Source of the DNA: Euzebya tangerina
GTDB taxonomy: Bacteria; Actinomycetota; Nitriliruptoria; Euzebyales; Euzebyaceae
Reading direction: 5' to 3'
DNA: 64,000 nt
NCBI RefSeq assembly: GCF_003074135.1
Contig: NZ_PPDK01000001.1
Span: forward strand, 2,108,001-2,172,000
Shown: in pieces, positions 17,636 to 25,427 of the stretch
How positions within the stretch are numbered: position 1 is the first letter of the stretch
How the letters are laid out: the number at the start of each line of letters is the position of its first letter
Made by a program: the position numbers and the translations under genes
Notes under the pieces: generated by a model
Database searches by the model: none
What the model saw: only the letters and a program-made list of their open reading frames with translations
Told to the model about the DNA's origin: nothing

Positions 17636-18720
17636 GTCGCCCGCGTCGCCTCCTCACCCGGTAGGGTCGACTCGATGGACGGACGCCCGTCCACCCGCCG
17701 CGAGTCATGATTCCTATGTTGGGTCGAGGAGCCTGATCCTCGGTCTGCCTCGTCGACGCGCTCGACACCGAGGCTGCGTCGCACCCGGAACGGTTGCTGA
17801 TGTCGGGCAGCCGTGTGTCGCAGCACGTCCCCGATGAATCCGGTGCCGATCAGCTGCACACCGACCAACAGCAGCAGGATGCCGAACAGCAGCAGCGGTC
17901 GGGTGCCGATGCCCTCGTCGAGGACCAGCCGCAGGTAGCTGAGATATCCCAGGATGAGGACGCCCAGGATCGAGAACACCGCGCCCACCCCGCCGAACAG
18001 GTAGAGCGGGCGATCGGCGAACCGCGTCAGGAAGAGCACGGTCAGCAGGTCCAGCATGGTCTTCGGGAACCGGGTCAGGCTGAGGAACTTCGATGTCCCC
18101 GCTTCGCGTGGTCGGTGTTCCACGGGTACCTCGTCGACCCGGAACCCGAGGTCGTAGGCGAGCACCGGCACGAAGCGGTGGAACTCGCCGTACAGCGGTA
18201 GCTCCTCGACGACCTCGCGGCGCATCAGCTTGAAGCCGGTGTTGAAGTCGTGCAGGTCGAGGCCCGTCACCAGTCGGGTGACCGCGTTGTACATCTGACT
18301 GGTCCGTCGCTTCACCGAACGATCGATCCGGTGGGCCCGCCAGCCGCCGACGAGGTCGACGTCGCGCTCGATCAGGGTGTCGACGAGGGTCCCGATCTCG
18401 CCAGGAACGTCCTGCCCGTCGGCATCCAGCGTCACGATGAGATCGCCGGTCGCCGCCTCGAACCCGGCCGCGAGTGCGCCGGACTTCCCGAAGTTGCGGC
18501 GCAGGACCACAACGCGGACTCGCGCAGGATCGACCTGCTGGAACTCCTCGAGCAGTCCGGTGGACCCATCCGTGGAGCCGTCGTCGACGTAGATGATCTC
18601 CCGCTCCGGCAGACGCGTCAGGTCATCGAGCGCAGCGCACAGCGATGCATGGAACGCGGGCAGCGACTCGACCTCGTCGTACACCGGCACCACGCAGGAC
18701 AGGCTGCTGGGCGTACTCAT
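17632..18720 (-). CDS. Polyprenyl-phosphate-type GT2 glycosyltransferase
   Basis: A 362-residue GT2 enzyme of the dolichol-phosphate-mannose synthase/ArnC/GtrB type. It has CVVPVYDEVESLPAF at the start, YVDDGSTDGS, LDADGQDVPGE as the metal-binding DxD and DFNTGFKLMRREV. Two membrane helices follow (LYLFGGVGAVFSILGVLILG and LLLFGILLLLVGVQLIG). Such enzymes make polyprenyl-phosphate sugars, the donors used on the outer face by GT-C enzymes like the one at 23874. An in-frame ATG exists 54 bases upstream, but the ATG at 18720 has GGAG just before it and gives the expected N-terminus. It is divergent from the gene at 18775 across 54 bases. Confidence 0.9.
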   Translation of the reverse strand: MSTPSSLSCVVPVYDEVESLPAFHASLCAALDDLTRLPEREIIYVDDGSTDGSTGLLEEFQQVDPARVRVVVLRRNFGKSGALAAGFEAATGDLIVTLDADGQDVPGEIGTLVDTLIERDVDLVGGWRAHRIDRSVKRRTSQMYNAVTRLVTGLDLHDFNTGFKLMRREVVEELPLYGEFHRFVPVLAYDLGFRVDEVPVEHRPREAGTSKFLSLTRFPKTMLDLLTVLFLTRFADRPLYLFGGVGAVFSILGVLILGYLSYLRLVLDEGIGTRPLLLFGILLLLVGVQLIGTGFIGDVLRHTAARHQQPFRVRRSLGVERVDEADRGSGSSTQHRNHDSRRVDGRPSIESTLPGEEATRAT

Positions 18721-18774
18721 CTGCTCCGTAGGGTAATCGTCGCTCAGCAGCACTCCCATACACTCCCAGACCAC

Positions 18775-21336
18775 ATGCCACCCCCACCCGCATCAGCGTC
18801 TGCGTCTGCATCCGGAGAGCCCGACGGCCGCGACCTGCCCACGATCACGGTCGTGGTCGTCAACCTCAACGGCAAGGACCTGCTGGGTCCGTGTCTGGAC
18901 TCGCTGGCGGCGCAGGCCTACCCGGCCGAGCAGATCGAGATCATCCTGATCGACAACGCCTCGACGGACGGGTCGGTGGCGCAGGTGCGGCGAACGCACC
19001 CGGACGTCCGGATCCTGGTCAACGACACCAACGTCGGCTTCAGCCCCGCGGTCAACCAGGCGGCCGTGACCGCCCAGGGCACCTACCTCGCCCTGCTGAA
19101 CAACGACGCCGTCGCCGATCCGCTGTGGCTCAGCGAGGCCGTCCAGCACCTCGAGTCCTACGACGAGGCCGCCTGTGTCGCCTCCCTGATCCTGCGCGAC
19201 GACAAGCAGACCATCGACTACGCCGGCGGGACGATGGCGTTCAACGGGATGGGGTACGCCGAGCACGTGGAGCAGGACAAGGCCATGGCGCCGACGGCCA
19301 GCCAGCCGACGCTGTTCGCCTCTGGTGGTGCGATGGTCACGCGGACGGTCGTGTTCCGGGAGACCGGCGGCTTCGACGACAGCTACTTCGCGTTCTTCGA
19401 GGACGTCGACTTCGGCTGGCGGCTGTGGGTCATGGGGTATGAGACCCACCTCGTTCCCAGCTCGGTCGTCTACCACCGGCACCACGGCACCATCAAGCGA
19501 TTCGGCTACGCCAGGGAGCGGTATCTGCTGGAGCGCAACGCCCTGGCCACCATCTTCAAGAACTATGGCGACCAGAACCTGGCCACGGCGCTGCCACCCG
19601 CAATCCTGCTGACCGTCCTGCGAGGTCTGTCCGACGTCGACGGTGGCGACGGTCTGCCCGACTTCACCATCACCACGGGGGCGAGGAACCTGGATGAGGA
19701 GCGGGTGGCGATCCCCGCCCTGACCGCCGCGCACCTGGCCGCCCTGAGGGACTTCGGGCGGGCCCTCCCGGAACTCAACGGCAAGCGGCAGCAGATCCAG
19801 CTGCGCCGAGCCCGACCGGACGACGTCATCCTGCCGCTGTTCAACGAGACGCTGCGGCCCAACGTCTCGGGGCCGGAGTACAAAGAGGCGTGGGAAGCCG
19901 CACTGGAGATCTTCGGCCTCCGAGAGCACCTGGACCGACCAACCCGGGTGTTGATCATCACCGGCGACCGGCTGACGCCCAAGATGGCCGGCCCTGCCAT
20001 CCGGGCCTACGAGATGGCGACGGCACTCACCGAAGCCGGCCTGGACGTCACGCTCGGGTCGCTGTCCCCGCCGCAGATCGGCGGCCGCACGATCGGCAAG
20101 CGCGAGTTCGTCACCACGGACGTGGGTGCGCCCGGCGCCATCGACAACTACCTGGGCGCCACGGACGTGGTGATCTTCCAGGGCTTCGTCATGCACGACC
20201 TGCCGCAGATCGACGCCTTCGACGGGCCGGTGGTGGTCGACATCTACGACCCCTTCCACCTGGAGAACATGACGTCCCGCAAGGACGACCACGGCTGGTT
20301 CCGCTACGCCACCCACCACTCGGACACCGCGGTGCTGAACCGCCAGTTGGAGCGCGGCGACTTCTTCGTCTGCGCGTCGGAGAAGCAGCGTGACTTCTGG
20401 CTGGGGCAGCTGTCGGCGGTCAAGCGGGTCAATCCGGCCACCTTCGACGCTGACGAGTCCCTTCGCGGTCTGGTCGACGTCGCCCCCTTCGGCCTCCCCG
20501 GCGGGCCGCCGATCATGACCGAGCCGCGGGCCATCAGGAGCCGGCACGAGGCGATCGAGACCGGGGACTTCGTGCTGCTCTGGGGTGGCGGGATCTACAA
20601 CTGGTTCGACCCGCTCACGCTGCTGCGAGCGGTCGGCCAGGTCGCCCATGACCACCCGGCCGTGAAGCTGTTCTTCATGGGCAACGCCCACCCGAACCCC
20701 GACGTGCCGAAGTTCGCCATGGCGGGGAGGGCATTCGCGCTGGCCCAGGAGCTGGACCTGCTCGACTCCCACGTCTTCTTCAACGACGGCTGGGTCGAGT
20801 ACGCCCACCGACAGAACTTCCTGCTGGATGCCAGCGTCGGGGTCTCCACCCACTACGAGCACCTGGAGACGCGCTTCAGCTTCCGCACGAGGATCCTGGA
20901 CTACATCTGGTGCGAGTTGCCGATCCTCGCGACCGAGGGTGACACCCTGTCGGCGCTGATCCGCGAGCGCGGGCTGGGCCTCACCCTTCCCCCCGAGGAC
21001 GTCGACGCGTGCGCCGAGGCCATCGTCCGGCTGCACACCGACACCGAGTTCTTCGAGAGCTGTGTGGCCAACCTGCGGGAGATCCAGGCCGAGATGACCT
21101 GGGGTCAGGCCATGGCCCCGGTGGTGGAGTTCTGCCGCAGCCCCCGTCGAGCGCCCGACAAGGCCGGCCTGCGGCGTGAGTACGTGACCGGCTCCCGACT
21201 GCCGGAGCCGCCAGCCCACGACGCCTCCGCGGTGGAGTACGCCGCCCGATTCGCCGAGGCGGTCAAGCGGGATGGCCTCGGCGCGGCCGTTCAGTACACG
21301 CGCAACATCGTCCGATCCAGGCTGAATCGGCGGTGA
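18775..21336 (+). CDS. Bifunctional GT2-GT4 glycosyltransferase
   Basis: An 853-residue protein carrying two glycosyltransferase domains. The N-terminal GT2 domain (about 20-270) shows TVVVVNLNGKD, LIDNASTDGS, LLNNDAVADP and FFEDVDFGWRL. The C-terminal part (about 385-800) is GT-B: it opens with RVLIITGDRLTPKMAGPAIR, has VLLWGGGIYNWFDPLTLL at the start of the donor domain and SVGVSTHYEHLETRFSFR in place of the usual E-x7-E region. Two transfers, perhaps consecutive in one glycan, are likely. An ATG at 18775 was chosen because upstream sequence is antisense to the neighbouring GT2 gene. It heads a four-gene overlapping operon. Confidence 0.88.
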   Translation: MPPPPASASASASGEPDGRDLPTITVVVVNLNGKDLLGPCLDSLAAQAYPAEQIEIILIDNASTDGSVAQVRRTHPDVRILVNDTNVGFSPAVNQAAVTAQGTYLALLNNDAVADPLWLSEAVQHLESYDEAACVASLILRDDKQTIDYAGGTMAFNGMGYAEHVEQDKAMAPTASQPTLFASGGAMVTRTVVFRETGGFDDSYFAFFEDVDFGWRLWVMGYETHLVPSSVVYHRHHGTIKRFGYARERYLLERNALATIFKNYGDQNLATALPPAILLTVLRGLSDVDGGDGLPDFTITTGARNLDEERVAIPALTAAHLAALRDFGRALPELNGKRQQIQLRRARPDDVILPLFNETLRPNVSGPEYKEAWEAALEIFGLREHLDRPTRVLIITGDRLTPKMAGPAIRAYEMATALTEAGLDVTLGSLSPPQIGGRTIGKREFVTTDVGAPGAIDNYLGATDVVIFQGFVMHDLPQIDAFDGPVVVDIYDPFHLENMTSRKDDHGWFRYATHHSDTAVLNRQLERGDFFVCASEKQRDFWLGQLSAVKRVNPATFDADESLRGLVDVAPFGLPGGPPIMTEPRAIRSRHEAIETGDFVLLWGGGIYNWFDPLTLLRAVGQVAHDHPAVKLFFMGNAHPNPDVPKFAMAGRAFALAQELDLLDSHVFFNDGWVEYAHRQNFLLDASVGVSTHYEHLETRFSFRTRILDYIWCELPILATEGDTLSALIRERGLGLTLPPEDVDACAEAIVRLHTDTEFFESCVANLREIQAEMTWGQAMAPVVEFCRSPRRAPDKAGLRREYVTGSRLPEPPAHDASAVEYAARFAEAVKRDGLGAAVQYTRNIVRSRLNRR

Positions 21337-22871
21337 TCCGCAAGATCGTCCGTCGACTGCTGCCCTACGGCAGTCGGCGCAACCACAACGCCAAGGTGGC
21401 GCTGGCGAGCCTGCGGGTCATCGAGCACCCGAACTACGATGCCAACTACAACCGGTGGATGGTGCTGGTGGAGCCCGAGGGGTGGCGGGCCGTCGTCCCG
21501 CACACCGACGCCGAGCCGCTCATCTCGGTGGTCGTGCCGTGCTTCAACACGCCGGCGCGCTACCTGGACCCGCTGATCGAGTCGCTGCACAACCAGTCCT
21601 TCGCCGGCTGGGAGGCCATCTTGGTGGACGCCTCGGACGAGGCTGCGTCTGCCGATCGAATCCGCGATGCCGCCACCACCGATTCGCGGTTCCGCTACCT
21701 GCGGGCCGAGGACAACGCGGGCATCTCGGCCAACACCAACGCCGGGATCGCGGCCGCGCGGGGGGCGTATGTGGCTTTCGTCGACCACGACGACACGCTC
21801 AGCGTCCACGCCCTCAACGAGGTCGCGGGCCGGCTGGCCGACGACCCCGGCCTGGACATCCTGTACTCCGACGAGGACAAGCTGAGCGAGGACGGTCGCT
21901 GGCGCCACACGCCGCTGTTCAAGCCGGGGTGGTCACCGCACACGTTCATGCAGGTCAACTACACCAATCACCTCTCGGTCATCCGCCGGGACCTGGTGGA
22001 GTCCGTCGGCCGGCTGCGTCCTGAGTTCGACGGGGCCCAGGACTACGACCTGCTGCTGCGCATCCACGCGACGACGCCCGACGTGCAGGTCGGTCACATC
22101 AACCGGGTGCTGTACCACTGGCGCGAGGCGTCCGGCTCGACCGCGCACCGGGTGGACGCCAAGACCTATGCCTTCGATGCCGGGGTCAAGGCCCACCAGG
22201 AGGTCCTCGACGCCTCCCCCTTCGAGGGAACGGTCGAGCGGATGTGGATGCGGCCGGGCTTCTACCGCCACATCATCACGCCGACCCAGCTGCGCAGAGC
22301 CGAGGTGTACGTCGCGCCGACCGAGCGGCTGGCCGACAACACCCGCCTGGCCGAGCGGCTGCGATCGATGACCTCGGCGCCGGCACTGGCGGTGTCGTTC
22401 CGGCCTTGTCTGCCGGAGGAATTGGAGGCGGCTCCGCCAGCTGATGGCGCCGACACCGCGGTGGTGAAGATCCGCATGCCGGTTCTGCCGGACCAGGCGA
22501 CGTGGTTGCAGGAGCTGGTCGGCATCCTCCAACTGCCGGACGTGAACGAGATCGCGCCGCTGATCGTGTCCGCGGACGCCGGCCTGATCGTCGACAGCGG
22601 CCTGGTCGAACGGGAGGGGGAGCTGGTTGGCCTGTTCGCCGACCGACCCGCGGACGAGCAGTCGCCGGTCGGCCCACCCGAGTGGGTCCGTGACGTCGAT
22701 GCGCTCTCCGGCGCCGTGGTGGCGTCCGCGCCTGATCCGACGGACGACGGGTACCGCGTCGTCTGGTCACACGTGCGCATGCGCCGGATCCCGGCGTTCG
22801 ACAGCGCGTCGCCGCTGCTCAGCCGCAACCTCACCCTCGATGATGTCGGGGGGTTGATCCCCGATGGCTAG
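21333..22871 (+). CDS. GT2 glycosyltransferase with extra C-terminal region
   Basis: A 512-residue cytoplasmic enzyme. About 60 residues precede the GT2 core, which begins SVVVPCFNTPARYLDPLIES and contains FVDHDDTLSVHAL as the DxD region and GAQDYDLLLRI as the acceptor motif typical of rhamnosyl- and galactosyltransferase-like members. The last 180 residues form a second region of unknown fold without a second GT signature. The GTG start overlaps the preceding stop by four bases (GTGA) and the end overlaps the next gene by eight bases. Donor and acceptor are unknown. Confidence 0.87.
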   Translation: MIRKIVRRLLPYGSRRNHNAKVALASLRVIEHPNYDANYNRWMVLVEPEGWRAVVPHTDAEPLISVVVPCFNTPARYLDPLIESLHNQSFAGWEAILVDASDEAASADRIRDAATTDSRFRYLRAEDNAGISANTNAGIAAARGAYVAFVDHDDTLSVHALNEVAGRLADDPGLDILYSDEDKLSEDGRWRHTPLFKPGWSPHTFMQVNYTNHLSVIRRDLVESVGRLRPEFDGAQDYDLLLRIHATTPDVQVGHINRVLYHWREASGSTAHRVDAKTYAFDAGVKAHQEVLDASPFEGTVERMWMRPGFYRHIITPTQLRRAEVYVAPTERLADNTRLAERLRSMTSAPALAVSFRPCLPEELEAAPPADGADTAVVKIRMPVLPDQATWLQELVGILQLPDVNEIAPLIVSADAGLIVDSGLVEREGELVGLFADRPADEQSPVGPPEWVRDVDALSGAVVASAPDPTDDGYRVVWSHVRMRRIPAFDSASPLLSRNLTLDDVGGLIPDG

Positions 22872-23877
22872 TGGTTCGGGGGACAGCTACATCGCCTACC
22901 TGGTGGTGTGCTGGAACAACGTCGACGTCATCAGCATGTGCCTCGAGGCCATCGCCGCGCAGACGGAGGCCGAGCACTCGGTGCTGGTGCTCGACAACAA
23001 CTCCTCCGACGGCACCGCCGGGCACGTCAAGGCGACTCACCTGGCTGACTCGCGGGTCCGGCTGTTCCGGTCGGGGTCCAACCTCGGCTTCGCCAAGGGT
23101 GTGAACGCGCTGATCCCGCACGCGCTGGCCGACCCTCGGGTCACCCACGTCGCGCTGATCAACTCCGACGCAATCCTCGACCCCGCCTGGGCGGCGGAGC
23201 TGATGGGCGGCCTGGCCGACAAGCAGCGCGTGGCCTGTGCCCAGGGCACCACCCTGGACTTCGACGACCGGGCCCTGATCGACTCCACGCACATCTACAT
23301 CCGCAGCGACCTGCAGGGTGCCCAGTACGGCTACACCGAGGTGTTCCGGCCCGAGCACGCCTGGACCCGCCAGGTCTTCGGCGTCAACGCTGCCGCGGGC
23401 CTGTTCAGCCGCGCGTTCATCGAGTCCCAACCCGGCCACCAGCTGTTCGACTCGCGGTTCTACATGTACCTGGAGGACGTCGACGTGGCGTTCCGGTCGA
23501 CGATGGAGGGGTGGAACAACTACTACGTCCCGAGCGCGCGGGCCTACCACATGGGGTCGGTGTCGTCGAGCCGCCGGGCCAGCCACTACAACTACTTCAT
23601 GACGTGGCGCAACCACACCGCGGTGCTGGTCAAGAACGCGCCACTGCGGACCATCGCGGCCCACCTCCCGCGTCTGCTGCTGGCCGAGTACGCCTTCTAC
23701 CGGCACATGCAGGTGACCGGCGAGACGGAGGTGTTCAGCAACGTCAGCCGCGGCCGACTGGCCGGGCTGGCGCGGGCCCCCCTGTACCTGGGCAGCCGGG
23801 TGCAGCTGTGGCGTCGGCGACGGATCGACCATGCCAAGCTCGAGCGGTTCATCGCCGGTGACGGGATGCTCGGGTGA
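22864..23877 (+). CDS. GT2 glycosyltransferase
   Basis: A 337-residue GT2 enzyme. It shows YLVVCWNNVDVISMC at the N-terminus, VLDNNSSDGTAG, LINSDAILDP as the DxD-like element and MYLEDVDVAFR as the acceptor ED motif. This resembles rhamnosyltransferases of the WbbL type in spacing. It overlaps the upstream gene by eight bases and the downstream membrane protein by four, so all four are translated as one unit. Confidence 0.88.
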   Translation: MASGSGDSYIAYLVVCWNNVDVISMCLEAIAAQTEAEHSVLVLDNNSSDGTAGHVKATHLADSRVRLFRSGSNLGFAKGVNALIPHALADPRVTHVALINSDAILDPAWAAELMGGLADKQRVACAQGTTLDFDDRALIDSTHIYIRSDLQGAQYGYTEVFRPEHAWTRQVFGVNAAAGLFSRAFIESQPGHQLFDSRFYMYLEDVDVAFRSTMEGWNNYYVPSARAYHMGSVSSSRRASHYNYFMTWRNHTAVLVKNAPLRTIAAHLPRLLLAEYAFYRHMQVTGETEVFSNVSRGRLAGLARAPLYLGSRVQLWRRRRIDHAKLERFIAGDGMLG

Positions 23878-25277
23878 ACGATCCGATGGTGAGCGAGCGA
23901 CCTCGGACACGTGGGTCGCGGCGTGCTCCGTTGGCCCGGGCAGTGCAGGCGCGGGTTCCGGAGGTGCTCACCCGCCCGGGCACCCTGCGCTGGCTGGGAA
24001 TCGGACTGATCATCCGGCTGCTGATCGCCCCGTTCACGATCAGCGCTGACCTGCTGGCGGTGTACTGGCGCAGTCACCTGATCGCCTACGACGGGGAGGT
24101 GTTCAGCGAGTACCTGGTCAACATGGGCGCCCACTACACCCACGCGCTCAGCCTGCGGCTGCTCGATCCCGTCCTGCCCTCCGCCGATGTGCTGTGGACC
24201 GACCCGTGGTGGTGGTCCGACAGCGCGGGCCTGGCGCCGCAGATCCAACGCGCGTTCGTGGACACCGATGGGATCTTCGGGACCTTGCTGGCGCTCAAGA
24301 CGCCGTATCTGCTCTTCGACCTCGCCGCCGGTGTCGTGATCCTGCTGATGGTGGCCCGGGTTCCGGCGCGACAGGCTCAGCGGGCCTGGGCGTTCTGGAT
24401 GCTCTCACCCATCGGCCTCTACGCCTCCTACGCCTTCGGTCGGTACGAGATGTTCGCGGTGGCGCTGGTGGTCGTGGCGATCTGGGCGTGTGAGAGCGAC
24501 CATCCGTGGTGGGCTGCGGTGGCGCTCGGGGTCGCCATCACCATGCGGGGCTACCCGGTGATGCTCATCCCGATCTTCGCGTTGGTGGCGATGCGAGGGG
24601 TCACGCGTCAGGCGGCGTGGACGGCCCTGTCGTTGCTCCCCCTGGGTCTCGTGCTGTGGACCAACACGCTCTGGGCGGACACGCTGGGGGAGTTCTCGCG
24701 TCTGCGGGACTTCAACACGGGCGCGACCTTCTTCGCCTACACGCTGCCGGTGGACGGGCCGGGGCCGATCTACCTCTTCGGCCTGTTCGCCGTCGGGCTG
24801 TACGTGGTGCTGCTCGGCCGGTCCTACGACTGGTGGGGAGAGAGGCCGCCCGAGGTGAGCGAGCTCTGGGTGTGGCTGGCGGTGTTCCACGCCGGACTGT
24901 TCGCGCTCACGACGTTCAGTGCGCACTACTTCGCCTGGTTCACGCCGTTCGTGGCGTTGGCGCTGGCTCGCCGACCGACGTGGCGCGGGAATCTGGGCAC
25001 CCACCTGCTGATGGTGGTGGTCGTGTTCGGGCTGGCCGATCTGCTGGGTGGGCCGGGGACGACGTGGGGGCTGTTCCAGCCGCTGGCGCCGGACCTGGCG
25101 GACGCCGTGCCCAACCTGCGGGAGGTGACATTGACCAGCCCGGACCTCGCGACCCAGCTGGCCGGCGGGTTCCGCTCGGCCTTCATCGCGGTGATGGTGA
25201 TCTGGGCGTGGCCGGCGGTGCGTGAGCTGGCGCGGTCGTCGGGTCCGTCGTCGGGTCCGTCGCCCACTCGGCCGTGA
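23874..25277 (+). CDS. Multispan GT-C-like mannosyltransferase family membrane protein
   Basis: A 467-residue integral membrane protein with about ten hydrophobic segments. The first extracytoplasmic loop contains acidic and Trp-rich sequence (YDGEVFSEYL, TDPWWWSDSAGL), and later loops contain ASYAFGRYEMFAVAL and AITMRGYPVMLIPI, a pattern seen in GT-C transferases (PIG-M/GT87-like), which use polyprenyl-phosphate sugars on the outer face of the membrane. The ArnC/DPM1-like enzyme at 17632 could supply such a donor. The GTG start overlaps the preceding gene by four bases. The stop codon lies inside the first of three direct repeats. Confidence 0.75.
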   Translation: MNDPMVSERPRTRGSRRAPLARAVQARVPEVLTRPGTLRWLGIGLIIRLLIAPFTISADLLAVYWRSHLIAYDGEVFSEYLVNMGAHYTHALSLRLLDPVLPSADVLWTDPWWWSDSAGLAPQIQRAFVDTDGIFGTLLALKTPYLLFDLAAGVVILLMVARVPARQAQRAWAFWMLSPIGLYASYAFGRYEMFAVALVVVAIWACESDHPWWAAVALGVAITMRGYPVMLIPIFALVAMRGVTRQAAWTALSLLPLGLVLWTNTLWADTLGEFSRLRDFNTGATFFAYTLPVDGPGPIYLFGLFAVGLYVVLLGRSYDWWGERPPEVSELWVWLAVFHAGLFALTTFSAHYFAWFTPFVALALARRPTWRGNLGTHLLMVVVVFGLADLLGGPGTTWGLFQPLAPDLADAVPNLREVTLTSPDLATQLAGGFRSAFIAVMVIWAWPAVRELARSSGPSSGPSPTRP

Positions 25278-25336
25278 CCGCCAGGGGTCAGAGGCCGTGA
25301 CCGCGAGGGGTCATGGGCCGTGACCGCCAGGGGTCA
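25270..25336. repeat. Three direct repeats with 23-bp period, each containing an inverted repeat
   Basis: The 21-bp unit GGCCGTGACCGCCAGGGGTCA occurs at 25270, 25293 (one mismatch) and 25316, exactly 23 bases apart. Each unit contains TGACC-N6-GGTCA, an inverted repeat. The first copy includes the stop codon of the GT-C-like gene. The array sits in the 150-bp gap between convergent genes. Confidence 0.9.
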
Positions 25337-25364
25337 CAGGTCCTCGGGGCGGCCTGGGCCTGGC

Positions 25365-25403
25365 GGGTGGACTTCCCGCCCGTGAGGGCTGGGAAGTCCA
25401 CCC
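25365..25403. terminator. Perfect 13-bp hairpin between convergent genes
   Basis: GGGTGGACTTCCC (25365-25377) pairs perfectly with GGGAAGTCCACCC (25391-25403) around a 13-nt loop. It lies between the convergent GT-C-like and CWB2 genes, which fits a bidirectional terminator without a U tract. A sister hairpin with the same arm core is at 37395-37434. Confidence 0.7.
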
Positions 25404-25427
25404 ACCCCTGGCCGGGCACGAGTGGGA

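Noticed and set aside
18250-18774. N-terminal extension of the GT2-GT4 fusion
   Set aside because: It lies antisense to the polyprenyl-phosphate transferase and shows no GT motif; the ATG at 18775 fits the fold.
25270-25336. CRISPR array
   Set aside because: The repeats are 21 bp with only 2-bp gaps, so there are no spacers, and no cas genes are present.
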